47,659 nucleotides of DNA from a bacterium (GTDB taxonomy: Bacteria; Patescibacteriota; Saccharimonadia; Saccharimonadales; SZUA-47): positions 1 through 47,659 of the forward strand of contig JAUHWW010000005.1 in the NCBI GenBank assembly GCA_030427365.1. Direction: 5' to 3'. Positions 40,028-47,659 of the stretch are shown one piece after another (the stretch's first letter is position 1; every line of letters starts with the position of its first letter). The position numbers were made by a program, and so were the translations under genes. The notes under the pieces are model-generated. The model saw nothing but the letters and a program-made list of their open reading frames with translations, had not been told where the DNA came from and searched no databases.

Positions 40028-41284
40028 CTAGTCTTGTTTTAACAAAGATTTTATCGTATCGACAGCTTTTTGACGTGACACAAGCTGCGCATTTTCCTCT
40101 GTGCGTGATTTCACTTCTATTTCAGTGTTTTTCAACGTCTTTTCGCTGATAACAACACGAATTGGCAATCCCATGAGGTCGGCATCAGCAAACTTGCTCC
40201 CTGGCCGCTCATCACGGTCATCATGTAAAACTTCAATACCAGCAGCTTCAAGTTCTCTGACAAGCTCTTCAGCCTCTGTATCAACATCGCCAATACTAAC
40301 AAGATAGACGTGGTACGGTGCAATATTCGCTGGCCACACTAAGCCCTTATCATCTGCCATTGTTTCCACAATCACGCCCATCGTGCGGCCTGGCCCAATG
40401 CCGTAACTTCCCATAAAGACCGGCTGACGCTCACCGTGCTCGTCGGTGTAGTGCAGATCAACTGCCTCGGCGTATTTTGTCCCAAGGGTGAAGATGTTAC
40501 CGACTTCTGCTGTTTTCACCTTTTCGAGCTTTGCTTTGTCGAGGCCAAGCTCAGCAAGAACTTCATCAGTGTAGACCTCTTCATTTACGGCGAGATTCTT
40601 CTCTCTGTCGAGGTACACAATATCCTCACCGGCATCACAAATCGTCTGGTACTCATGGCTGAACTTTGAAAAGCTGCCACCACTGGCGAAAGTGAGAAAC
40701 GTACTGTTGCCGATACCGAGACGCTGGAATACGCGTTCATACGCCTGCTGGCTGAGTTCATAGAACTTTTCATGTTCTTCCCTGTCTTTTGATAATGAGT
40801 ACAGGTCCTTCATGACAAATTCTCTACCGCGCATGATGCCACTCTTGCTGCGCAGCTCATTGCGGAATTTCTTTTGGAACTGATAAACATATGCAGGAAG
40901 ATCCTTATACGATTGCACGTGTTGCCGCATCATATCTGCAATTGGCTCTTCATGAGTCGTCCCCAGGCCAACTGTTTGTCCTGTCGCTAGCTCGGTCTTA
41001 AACCATACGTCAACCACACCTTCATCCCACCGACCGCTCGCCTGCCACGGCTCAGGACGCTGCAGCGCCGTCATCTCAAGTTCATTTCCACCAATGGCGT
41101 CCATCTCTTCACGGATAATCTGCACGATTTTATTAAAGGTGCGCAAACCAAGGGGTAAATAGTCATAGGCTCCAGCCATTTCCTTGTGTACAAACCCAGC
41201 TTTGATGAGCAGCTGGGCGTTTTTCGATACCTCATCAGCAGGTGCATCTTTTTGCGTTTTTACGAATAGTTGTGAGCGTTTCAT
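40028..41284 (-). CDS. proS: Prolyl-tRNA synthetase lacking the editing insertion
   Basis: 418 residues from ATG 41284. Class II motifs: motif 2 KFRNELRSKSGIMRGREFVMKDLYSL and motif 3 SYGIGPGRTMGVIVE, then the anticodon domain. The roughly 180-residue INS editing domain between motifs 2 and 3 of typical bacterial ProRS is missing, so mischarged Ala-tRNA-Pro would need a separate enzyme. TAGACT (41297-41292) ends seven bases before the ATG; the open frame extends upstream but has no other support. Confidence 0.95.
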   Translation of the reverse strand: MKRSQLFVKTQKDAPADEVSKNAQLLIKAGFVHKEMAGAYDYLPLGLRTFNKIVQIIREEMDAIGGNELEMTALQRPEPWQASGRWDEGVVDVWFKTELATGQTVGLGTTHEEPIADMMRQHVQSYKDLPAYVYQFQKKFRNELRSKSGIMRGREFVMKDLYSLSKDREEHEKFYELSQQAYERVFQRLGIGNSTFLTFASGGSFSKFSHEYQTICDAGEDIVYLDREKNLAVNEEVYTDEVLAELGLDKAKLEKVKTAEVGNIFTLGTKYAEAVDLHYTDEHGERQPVFMGSYGIGPGRTMGVIVETMADDKGLVWPANIAPYHVYLVSIGDVDTEAEELVRELEAAGIEVLHDDRDERPGSKFADADLMGLPIRVVISEKTLKNTEIEVKSRTEENAQLVSRQKAVDTIKSLLKQD

Positions 41285-41318
41285 GCCTAACAGTCTACAG
41301 GAGAGTATGGGTTTACTG

Positions 41319-42080
41319 CTAGACGATAACAAACAAAGCGATGAAAGCGATGCCATTTTTTAGCGCGTGCAGAGCAATTGCACTGTAGAGCGACTGGTGT
41401 TTTTCGTAGACGTAGATGAGGAACCCAGAAAATATCAGTGTGTCTATTGCGGCTATGAAGTTCAAATTATCAAACTCAAGGTGGGCGGCGCCAAAAAGCA
41501 AACAGACGATAATATAGCCGGCGATACGACCAGAGACATGCTTTATTGAGCGAAACAGCACGCCCCTGAATAACACCTCTTCAATGATCGGTGCGATGAT
41601 AACGAGACTTACGAACGTCATGACGAGGCCCCAGCCCTCGCGTGCAACCGCCCCAAGATCTTGTGATTGGTTTACGTCGACGGTTGTCGTTTGACTCACG
41701 ACTACCGTTGCAATAATCAAGACGATAAAATACACGCCATACATCAGCACCACTTCGCCAAGCTGACCAAGCTTCGGCGCTGTTTGCAAGCGCAGATACT
41801 GCAGCGGCGCTATCTTCCGCCAGCGAAGTAGTTGGCGCAACACCAATAACAACAAAGCTGCAGCGATAAGTGAATACAAGAACTGTACGCCAGCATTCTC
41901 GCTTACGAGGTCTTGAATCTGTTCGCTGTTATTTCCAGCAAGAGACAGTGCAGTGATAATCAGAATCGAGACAAACAGCTGCAAACCATAAAACAGCACA
42001 ATAGATCCGAGCACAATTGCGGAGGTGTACACCACTTTTTCGAGTAGTGTTTTTGGCTTTGCGATAAGCTCTTTTGTCAT
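41319..42080 (-). CDS. CPBP (ABI) family intramembrane metalloprotease
   Basis: 253 residues from ATG 42080 with about eight membrane helices. The protease motifs are EEVLFRG (E-E-x-x-x-R), FGAAHLEF and ALHALKNG (H-x-x-x-N). Members include Rce1-like CAAX proteases and bacteriocin-immunity proteins. It begins two bases after the rseP stop, so two membrane proteases share one operon. The frame is open to 42197 but would overlap rseP. Confidence 0.88.
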   Translation of the reverse strand: MTKELIAKPKTLLEKVVYTSAIVLGSIVLFYGLQLFVSILIITALSLAGNNSEQIQDLVSENAGVQFLYSLIAAALLLLVLRQLLRWRKIAPLQYLRLQTAPKLGQLGEVVLMYGVYFIVLIIATVVVSQTTTVDVNQSQDLGAVAREGWGLVMTFVSLVIIAPIIEEVLFRGVLFRSIKHVSGRIAGYIIVCLLFGAAHLEFDNLNFIAAIDTLIFSGFLIYVYEKHQSLYSAIALHALKNGIAFIALFVIV

Positions 42081-42082
42081 GA

Positions 42083-43246
42083 TTAATCGCCTATGATGCG
42101 TTGAATGTCGACGATGGTCACAAGTACAAACAGCAGCATGAGCATTGCGAATCCAGTGCCATGAATACGTTCCTCGCGCTCTTTCGTGAGGCGCCAACGA
42201 AAAGAACGAAACAGTAGTGTCACAAATAATCGACCCCCATCGAGAGCTGGTATGGGTAAGCTGTTCATGATGGCCAGTGATAACGAAATTAATGCCACCA
42301 GCAGCATGACCGACTTAAACCCTTGCTCCGCGAGCTGGCCGAGCACATCACCAATGCCGACAACGCCCGTCACATTTTCTTTCGCCGTGCTAGTGTCACC
42401 CTGGAATAAATCACCGATGACGTCACCGAAGACGTTAAATGTCTCTAGCGTCACCTGCCCTGCGAAAGCAACGCCGACAATCGGCGCCGACCACGTCGCA
42501 CGCAGTTCTTGGTATTCGTATGGCACGACACCGAGATAGCCTTTCGGCTCATCTGTGTTTCGACTTGCTTCGACTTCTTCAGTAGTCAGGAGTGTAACAG
42601 ACGCTGTTTTTGTAGTGCCTTCAGACTCGTCATAAAACACAAGCTCTTGAGAGGTTCCAGCAAAAAATTGTGTTGTTTTTCTCAGTTGTTCCTCTGTATT
42701 AAGGCTGATGGGTATCGGCTCGCAAGGATAGCTAACACATATACTCGGTTCTTTTTCCTCGAACTCAATTAGTGAGTCACCCTGCTCTACACCTGCTCTC
42801 GCAGCTGGAGACCCCACAGCGACATCAGCGACCAATACTTCCTGAGTCGAAACCTCTGTGTCTGATGCTACCGTAAACTGATTTTCGAAGACTTTTGGCA
42901 GTCCGGCAAGTGCGATAAGGCTGAATAAAATAACTGCAATGGCAAAGTTAATAGCGACACCGGCCAGCATAATTTTTACTTTTTGCCATAGCGTGGCGGA
43001 ACCGTACGACCCTTCGCGAGTGTCTGCATCATGCTCACCAAACAAGCGCACAAAACCGCCCAGCGGCAGCCAGTTTAACGTGTATTCAGTGCCATCTTTA
43101 ACCGTTAGCGTCTTTGCCTTCGGCGGGAACCCGATGCCGAATTCTTCAACCTTCACACCTGCCCTGCGGGCGGCAATAAAATGACCAAGCTCGTGCAACA
43201 CGACCAGGCCAATCAGCATCAAAACGCCAAGGATAATAAGTACCAT
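42083..43246 (-). CDS. rseP: Site-2 protease RseP (M50)
   Basis: 387 residues. Zinc motif HELGH (18-22) in helix 1, a PDZ domain in the middle (EVLVADVAVGSPAARAGVEQGDSL) and the third ligand in SLPIPALDGGRLF. The enzyme cuts anti-sigma factors or signal-peptide remnants within the membrane. No sigma/anti-sigma pair lies nearby. TATACT (43260-43255) ends eight bases before ATG 43246. Confidence 0.94.
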   Translation of the reverse strand: MVLIILGVLMLIGLVVLHELGHFIAARRAGVKVEEFGIGFPPKAKTLTVKDGTEYTLNWLPLGGFVRLFGEHDADTREGSYGSATLWQKVKIMLAGVAINFAIAVILFSLIALAGLPKVFENQFTVASDTEVSTQEVLVADVAVGSPAARAGVEQGDSLIEFEEKEPSICVSYPCEPIPISLNTEEQLRKTTQFFAGTSQELVFYDESEGTTKTASVTLLTTEEVEASRNTDEPKGYLGVVPYEYQELRATWSAPIVGVAFAGQVTLETFNVFGDVIGDLFQGDTSTAKENVTGVVGIGDVLGQLAEQGFKSVMLLVALISLSLAIMNSLPIPALDGGRLFVTLLFRSFRWRLTKEREERIHGTGFAMLMLLFVLVTIVDIQRIIGD

Positions 43247-43273
43247 TAGCTTTTAGTATAACCGGGGCGAGCG

Positions 43274-43972
43274 TTACTTCCCAAACCTTCGTTGGCGATT
43301 AGCATAGTCATCCAATGCTTTGTCGAGTTCTTCAGGGGTAAAAGCCGGCCAATGGACGTCAGCGTAGTAAAACTCGCTGTAAGCGGCTCGCCACAGCATA
43401 AAGTTGCTGAGCCGCATCTCACCAGACGTGCGAATAATAAGATCAACATCAGGCACGCTCGGTTCATAGAGGTGTCGCTTTATATCTTCGGGCGTCGCGA
43501 TATCGACACTTTCATCTGCTTTCAGGCTATTGAACGCATCGGCAAGCTCTTGCCAGCCGCCATAGTTAAAGCAAAGGCACAGATGAGCGTCATCAAAATC
43601 TTTTGTTTGCTCAAGCGCCTTTTCAATAAGTTTTATCATTTTTGGCGACAAATTCTCAGTTGTGCCGAGCCAATGCAGTCGCACCTTTTTCTTTACAAGT
43701 TCTTTAATGTAACGCTTAAAGACCAGCGACACCAAATCCATGAGATAGCTGACTTCTTCTTTCGAGCGGTTCCAATTCTCAGTCGAGAAAATATAGGCGG
43801 AAACGTATTTCACGCCGCGATCATGTGCAGCATCGGCGATGGTTTTTAAGTTTTCATACCCAGCTCGGTGACCGTCAAGCGTCGGCAAACCCTTGCTCTT
43901 CGCCCAACGCCTGTTGCCGTCAAGTATCAGGCCAATATGCTGCGGAACTGCGCTGCCTGTTGAATCAGCCAT
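43274..43972 (-). CDS. uppS: Undecaprenyl diphosphate synthase
   Basis: 232 residues. Makes the C55 lipid carrier for peptidoglycan. Motifs: LILDGNRRWAKSKG (Asp18) for diphosphate binding, GHRAGYENL, FSTENWNRSKEEV, and the C-terminal DLIIRTSGEMRLSNFMLW. The usual R-I-S-N-F-L-L-W-Q reads MRLSNFMLWRA. It starts eight bases after the frr stop. Confidence 0.95.
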   Translation of the reverse strand: MADSTGSAVPQHIGLILDGNRRWAKSKGLPTLDGHRAGYENLKTIADAAHDRGVKYVSAYIFSTENWNRSKEEVSYLMDLVSLVFKRYIKELVKKKVRLHWLGTTENLSPKMIKLIEKALEQTKDFDDAHLCLCFNYGGWQELADAFNSLKADESVDIATPEDIKRHLYEPSVPDVDLIIRTSGEMRLSNFMLWRAAYSEFYYADVHWPAFTPEELDKALDDYANRQRRFGK

Positions 43973-43980
43973 GGTTTCAG

Positions 43981-44541
43981 CTACACCGTCATAATTTCTT
44001 GTTCTTTGATTTTGGCGGTCTCTTCAATGTCTTTTTTGGCATCGTTAACGGCTTCATCAACTTGCTTTTCGATACGATTGGCATCATCCTCGCCGATGTC
44101 TTTGTCTTTTTTCGCTTTGTTCACAGTGTCCATTGCCTCATGGCGGGCTTTGCGCAGGGAAATCATAGCGTCTTCTTGCTTTTCGCCAAGCTGTTTGACG
44201 ATCAATAGGCGACGTTCTTCGGTCAGCTGCGGCACCTGAATGCGGACGATGTTGCCGTCATCTGTAGGGTTGAGACCAAGACTCTGATTATTGCGGATGC
44301 TCGTCGCAACCGCTGCGACTTGCGACGGATCAAAGACAGATATCTGGATAAGCCGCGGTTCCGGCGTCGTAATCGTTGCGAGGGTTTTCAGCGGCATGGC
44401 TTGCCCGTACGCATCAACCATGACATCTTCAACCATGCTTGGATGCGCACGACCAGTACGCAGCTTCGTCAGCTCACCCTGAAAGTGCGCTTTTGCGTTC
44501 TCGATACTTTTCTGCAGTTCTTTTACGACGTCTTGGTCCAT
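43981..44541 (-). CDS. frr: Ribosome recycling factor
   Basis: 186 residues. Splits post-termination ribosomes with EF-G. The L-shaped protein is recognised by LTKLRTGRAHPSMVEDVMVDAYG and VQIPQLTEERR-like VPQLTEERRLLIVKQLG. AGGA lies five bases before ATG 44541, and a TATACT (44577-44572) about 31 bases upstream gives a short leader, so it is not leaderless. Confidence 0.96.
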   Translation of the reverse strand: MDQDVVKELQKSIENAKAHFQGELTKLRTGRAHPSMVEDVMVDAYGQAMPLKTLATITTPEPRLIQISVFDPSQVAAVATSIRNNQSLGLNPTDDGNIVRIQVPQLTEERRLLIVKQLGEKQEDAMISLRKARHEAMDTVNKAKKDKDIGEDDANRIEKQVDEAVNDAKKDIEETAKIKEQEIMTV

Positions 44542-44581
44542 GTTGTTCCTTTCGGTGAGCTAACAGTACATAGTATACAGC

Positions 44582-44923
44582 TCACAGCTTTTTAATTAAG
44601 CCGTGAACCATTTTTTGTAATTCTTCTACACTTTCATTTAGTTCAGAAACTTCTAGCGAGTAAATTTCACCAGCTAAAAGTAGTTGTGTTGACAGTTCAG
44701 CAAGTGAGCCTTTGGTAATCAACAAGAACCTTTTGAATTCCTTGTCACTACCACGTTGCTGACCTTCTGCAATATTTGATGGAACAGATACAGCCGACCT
44801 TTGGATTTGCGACACTAAGCCATACTTTTCATCACTGGGGAGCAGCTTACAGAATGCGTAGACTTTCTTCGCTAGGGAGAAGGACTTTTTCCAAATATCT
44901 AGATCTCGATATGATTTACTCAT
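44582..44923 (-). CDS. Four-helix-bundle protein (23S rRNA intervening-sequence type)
   Basis: 113 residues from ATG 44923 (MSKSYRDLDIWKKS). The family pattern is clear: DLDIWKKSFSLAKKVYAFCKLLPSDEKYGLVSQIQRSAVSVPSNIAEG. Such S23-like bundles were first found in 23S rRNA insertions but occur widely as stand-alone genes, often in diversity-generating or mobile contexts. Here it sits between tsf and frr, where pyrH is often found. The role is unknown. Confidence 0.9.
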   Translation of the reverse strand: MSKSYRDLDIWKKSFSLAKKVYAFCKLLPSDEKYGLVSQIQRSAVSVPSNIAEGQQRGSDKEFKRFLLITKGSLAELSTQLLLAGEIYSLEVSELNESVEELQKMVHGLIKKL

Positions 44924-44949
44924 AGCTGTCATCTGTTTTCTGTCGACTT

Positions 44950-45543
44950 TTAGCTTACTTCGCCGAGTTGGATGCGTGAGAATCGTTTCACGACAATGTT
45001 CTCACCAAGTTGCGCGTTGGCTTCTTTTACCAATTCACCGACGGTTTGGTCGGGGTTCTTAATAAATGGCTGCTCAAGCAAACACTGTTCAGCAAAGTAT
45101 TTACTAACCTGGCCACCAACAATCTTTTCAACCATGTCAGCTGGCTTGCCATCTGCTTTCGCTTTTTCGGTAAATTCAGCGGTTTTCGCCTCTTTGACAT
45201 CAGCTGGAATGTCTTCTTCGCTAACGTAGAGCGGCGAACTCGCTGCAATGTGCATAGCGACGTCTTTCACGAGGTCTTCAAACTTCTCGTTCTTCGCAAC
45301 AAAGTCGGTCTCGCAGTTCACTTCCACCAATACGCCGATGCGGTTGTCATGGACGTATGAGCCAACACGGCCCTCACGCGCTTCACGCTCACCACGCTTT
45401 TCGGCCTTGGTCATGCCTTTTTTACGCATCGCCTCGAGTGCTTTATCAAAGTCACCATCAGCCTCTTGCAAAGCCGCCTTGGCATCAGTCAGTCCAACGC
45501 CGGTCAGGTCTTTGAGTCGCTTAATATCTTCAATACTTGCCAT
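44950..45543 (-). CDS. tsf: Elongation factor Ts
   Basis: 197 residues, the short form with one core subdomain. The N-terminal UBA-like start IKRLKDLTGVGLTDAKAALQEADGDFDKALEAMRKKG and the EF-Tu-contacting TDFVAKNEKF region (in VEVNCETDFVAKN) are present. It recharges EF-Tu with GTP. ATG overlaps the rpsB stop (TAATG), the usual rpsB-tsf pairing. Confidence 0.96.
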   Translation of the reverse strand: MASIEDIKRLKDLTGVGLTDAKAALQEADGDFDKALEAMRKKGMTKAEKRGEREAREGRVGSYVHDNRIGVLVEVNCETDFVAKNEKFEDLVKDVAMHIAASSPLYVSEEDIPADVKEAKTAEFTEKAKADGKPADMVEKIVGGQVSKYFAEQCLLEQPFIKNPDQTVGELVKEANAQLGENIVVKRFSRIQLGEVS

Positions 45544-46322
45544 TAGTTCGTCTCCTTCGCTGGTTCCTTTTTCGCTTTTACGGCAGGAGGTGTATCTGCA
45601 TTATTTTTATCAGGAGCTGGAGCGGCTTTCCGCTGCGCCTTTCCTGCTTCAATTGCCTGCTTGATGTAATCAAGGATGAGGTCAATCGACTTTAGCGCGT
45701 CATCATTACATGGCACTGGGTATGTCACATCACGCGGATCAACATTGGTATCAGCAAGTCCAACAACTGGGATCTTCAGCTTGTTTGCTTCAGCGACGGC
45801 ATTCTTGTCATGTTGCAAATCAATAACGACAACCATGGCAGGTTTTGCAGGCATTTCCTTGATGCCGCCGTATAGCTCGTTCATCTCATCGATTTCTTCT
45901 TGGAAGCGTTGCACTTCGAGCTTGCTATATTTTGCCGCCAGCTCACCAGATGCCATACGCTCTTCGAGGCGCTTCAGGTGCTTCACGCGGCCCTGAATGG
46001 TTGTCGCGTTCGTCAGCATGCCGCCGAGCCAACGATTCGTCACATACGGCATGTTGGTGCTTTCAGCAATTTCCTTAACGCGATCCTGCGCTTGGCGCTT
46101 CGTCGATGTCAACAATACCGTGCCGCCGTCTGCAACAATTTTTGTGACTGCTGCGAGAGCTTCTTCAAGCATAGCTGCTGTTTTTGTGAGGTCGATGATA
46201 TGCGTATCGCCCCTTTTACTATGGATGTACTGGCGCATCGCTGGGTGCCAGCGACTTGTTTTGTGGCCGAAGTGTGCTCCGGCTTCTAATAATTTCTTAG
46301 CATCAACGGTTATTCCCGCCAT
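45543..46322 (-). CDS. rpsB: 30S ribosomal protein S2
   Basis: 259 residues. S2 signatures LLEAGAHFGHKTSRWHP, YVTNRWLGGMLTNATTI and PVVGLADTNVDP are intact. The C-terminus is a Lys/Ala/Pro tail (KAKKEPAKETN). I choose ATG 46322 (MAGITVDAKK), with AAGGA nine bases upstream; the open frame extends 11 codons further. The leader of about 90 bases could hold autoregulation, as S2 leaders do in other bacteria. Confidence 0.95.
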   Translation of the reverse strand: MAGITVDAKKLLEAGAHFGHKTSRWHPAMRQYIHSKRGDTHIIDLTKTAAMLEEALAAVTKIVADGGTVLLTSTKRQAQDRVKEIAESTNMPYVTNRWLGGMLTNATTIQGRVKHLKRLEERMASGELAAKYSKLEVQRFQEEIDEMNELYGGIKEMPAKPAMVVVIDLQHDKNAVAEANKLKIPVVGLADTNVDPRDVTYPVPCNDDALKSIDLILDYIKQAIEAGKAQRKAAPAPDKNNADTPPAVKAKKEPAKETN

Positions 46323-46472
46323 AGTGCTAATCCTTTCTTCTTCACTGAGAGCCAACCTTGGGGCACAATGCCGCCTCGGAGGATTAACTACTCACAGTTG
46401 TTTAATTACTTTCACGTTTAATTTTAACAGATGGCTTGAAATGATGCAACAGATAGCGTATAGTAGAGCTTC
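46323..46472. promoter_or_regulatory. Interleaved divergent promoters of rpsB and rpmE
   Basis: For rpsB (minus): TTGCAT (46449-46444), 17 bases, TAAAAT (46426-46421), then a leader of about 90 bases to ATG 46322. For rpmE (plus): TTGAAA (46436-46441), 17 bases, TATAGT (46459-46464), eight bases before ATG 46473. The rpmE -35 lies inside the rpsB spacer, so the two ribosomal-protein promoters compete for polymerase. Confidence 0.75.
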
Positions 46473-46808
46473 ATGAAAAAAGACATACACCCTACTAACT
46501 ACCGCTTGGTCGTGTTTGAGGACCTCAACGACGGCTCACGTATCCTTACTCGCTCAACTGTCGCTTCAGACGAAACGACAAAGTGGGAAGATGGCAATGA
46601 GTATCCACTAGTGAAAGTGCATATCTCGAGCAGCTCTCACCCGTTCTATACTGGCCAAGAGAAGCTGGTTGACATCGAAGGTCGCGTTGATAAGTTCAAA
46701 GCTCGCCGTGAAGCAGCCGCACAAGCGCGCAAGGCAAAAGCTGATAAAGCGAAGCCTGCAAAAACTGAAGCTAAAGAGGAAAAAGAAGCCCCACAAAAAA
46801 TCGGTTAG
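46473..46808 (+). CDS. rpmE: 50S ribosomal protein L31, cysteine-free type, with Lys/Ala tail
   Basis: 111 residues. [30 protein letters not shown] and [20 protein letters not shown] identify L31. The zinc cysteines are absent, as in the C-minus form used in zinc shortage, here probably the only form. The last 35 residues are a Lys/Ala/Glu extension. The mRNA is predicted leaderless (TATAGT ending eight bases before the ATG). Confidence 0.92.
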   Translation: MKKDIHPTNYRLVVFEDLNDGSRILTRSTVASDETTKWEDGNEYPLVKVHISSSSHPFYTGQEKLVDIEGRVDKFKARREAAAQARKAKADKAKPAKTEAKEEKEAPQKIG

Positions 46809-46820
46809 CTACTCGATACG

Positions 46821-46860
46821 AAAAGCTCTAGAGCTAATTAGCTTTGGAGCTTTTTTATTT
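46821..46860 (+). terminator. Rho-independent terminator after rpmE
   Basis: AAAAGCTC (46821-46828) pairs with GAGCTTTT (46847-46854) around an inner AGCTAATTAGCT palindrome, followed by a T-rich tract ending TTTTTTATTT. This is the best canonical terminator in the window. Confidence 0.85.
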
Positions 46861-46882
46861 GTACACTACACGTTAGGTAATT

Positions 46883-47659
46883 ATGGACACAGCAGCATAC
46901 AACAAAGAGTTAGAAGAGTTGAAAGCAAAACTTGGTGATCCGAGCTATTTTTCGACCAAGGAATACCCGAAAACAGCTAAGCGCATTGCGGAAATCGAAG
47001 AATTGCTGAAACTAGACGAAGACATCGCAACAAATGAAAAGCGTCTGGCTGATGCAAAAAAACTTGCAGGCGGATCGGATGAGCTTGCGGAACTAGCCGC
47101 TATGGAGGTCGATGAACTTACCGCATCATTAGAAGAGCTGCAAACGAAGCTGCAAGAAAAGCTTATCCCGAAAGATCCAAACGCAGATAAAGATTGCATC
47201 TTTGAAATCCGAGCTGGAGCCGGCGGTGACGAGTCTTCACTGTTTGCCGGCGAACTTTACCGAATGTACGCTCGGCAGGCCGAAATTGCCGGTTATAAAA
47301 CTGAATTACTTGGTGAAAGCCCATCGGACGTCGGTGGGTTTAAAGAAATTTCATTTGCGGTGCGTGGACCGGGTGCGTACGCTCATTTCAAACTTGAAGC
47401 TGGCGTGCACCGCGTGCAACGAGTGCCAGAAACCGAGAGTCAAGGTCGGGTGCATACCTCAACCGTCACCGTCGCGGTACTCCCAGAAGCCGAAGAAGCT
47501 GATATCGACATTGATCAAAACGATCTAAAAATTGATACCTACCGGGCGAGTGGGCACGGCGGTCAATCCGTCAACACCACTGACTCGGCAGTACGCATAA
47601 CACATTTACCGACCGGTATTGTCGTCACCATGCAGGATGAAAAGTCGCAGATAAAGAAC
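46883..47659 (+). CDS. prfA: Peptide chain release factor 1, truncated by the window edge
   Basis: The frame opens with ATG 46883 ([20 protein letters not shown]) and runs off the right edge after about 259 residues. The RF1 discriminator RVPETE (P-x-T) and the catalytic [14 protein letters not shown] are visible, so it reads UAA and UAG. The N-terminal helical domain is normal. An AGG lies seven bases before the ATG. The gene may be read from its own weak TACACT or by leakage through the rpmE terminator. Confidence 0.95.
   Translation, partial: MDTAAYNKELEELKAKLGDPSYFSTKEYPKTAKRIAEIEELLKLDEDIATNEKRLADAKKLAGGSDELAELAAMEVDELTASLEELQTKLQEKLIPKDPNADKDCIFEIRAGAGGDESSLFAGELYRMYARQAEIAGYKTELLGESPSDVGGFKEISFAVRGPGAYAHFKLEAGVHRVQRVPETESQGRVHTSTVTVAVLPEAEEADIDIDQNDLKIDTYRASGHGGQSVNTTDSAVRITHLPTGIVVTMQDEKSQIKN

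Noticed and set aside
44582-44923. Intervening sequence of 23S rRNA
   Set aside because: No rRNA flanks the gene; it is a stand-alone protein gene.
46323-46420. Known S2 autoregulatory leader motif
   Set aside because: The leader is long enough but I could not identify the published motif with confidence.
1-47659. Insertion sequences, prophage, integrases, attachment sites or replication origin
   Set aside because: No transposase, integrase, phage structural gene, DnaA-box cluster or terminal repeats were seen.

Overview
The window looks like a chromosomal segment of a Patescibacteria/CPR bacterium, most likely a Saccharibacteria (TM7) relative. The reasons are short housekeeping proteins, tightly packed and overlapping genes, a class I lysyl-tRNA synthetase, a type IV pilin cluster with adhesin-like domains, and FtsEX plus peptidoglycan hydrolases without other envelope genes in view. 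UGA is used as a stop (for example serS) and an RF2 gene is present, so the UGA-recoding Gracilibacteria/Absconditabacteria are excluded. Taxonomy is inferred from gene content only.

Layout, left to right. 1-2.5 kb: a partial DMT-like permease, glyS and three tiny unrecognised genes behind a consensus promoter. 2.6-4.3 kb: recO in an operon with a degenerate sensor kinase and a degenerate receiver. 4.4-9.9 kb: exonuclease VII (xseA/xseB), a membrane-anchored methyltransferase, a flippase-like membrane protein, a THUMP-domain RNA methyltransferase and rpmA. 10-20 kb: a Thr/Pro-repeat protein, a CheY-like receiver, pyrG, an S41 protease, an M23 hydrolase, ftsX, ftsE, prfB and an M16 peptidase. 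20-28 kb: secA, hpf, serS, a RecB/Cas4-like nuclease, rsmE and a uracil-5 RNA methyltransferase. 28-36 kb: two small membrane proteins, a heliorhodopsin with a 60-residue lysine-rich N-terminal tail, a pilin/vWA/discoidin operon and a MacB-type ABC exporter. 36-47.7 kb: lysS (class I), a TrmB-like regulator facing an unknown gene across a palindrome, greA, proS, a CPBP protease, rseP, uppS, frr, tsf, rpsB, rpmE and partial prfA.

How the genes work together. FtsEX, a periplasmic coiled-coil M23 hydrolase and an S41 protease lie close together, which fits FtsEX-controlled wall cutting at division. The M23 domain is circularly permuted. The pilin cluster builds a surface fibre whose minor pilins carry vWA and discoidin-type domains, plausible for attachment to a host cell. 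Much of the rest is translation (GlyRS, SerRS, LysRS, ProRS, RF1, RF2, RRF, EF-Ts, S2, L27, L31, rRNA methyltransferases, HPF).

Two window-wide signals stand out. First, 24 transcription-unit heads have a recognisable -10 hexamer ending 6-9 bases before the start codon, so transcription should begin at or next to the start codon: leaderless mRNA appears to be the default, with Shine-Dalgarno sites mostly inside operons or before a few ribosomal genes. Second, two intergenic regions (10604-10773 and 15821-15986) can be folded into the same three-way-junction architecture, with a 13-position closing helix of different sequence but retained pairing and shared unpaired junction sequences. I cannot assign this to a known RNA family.
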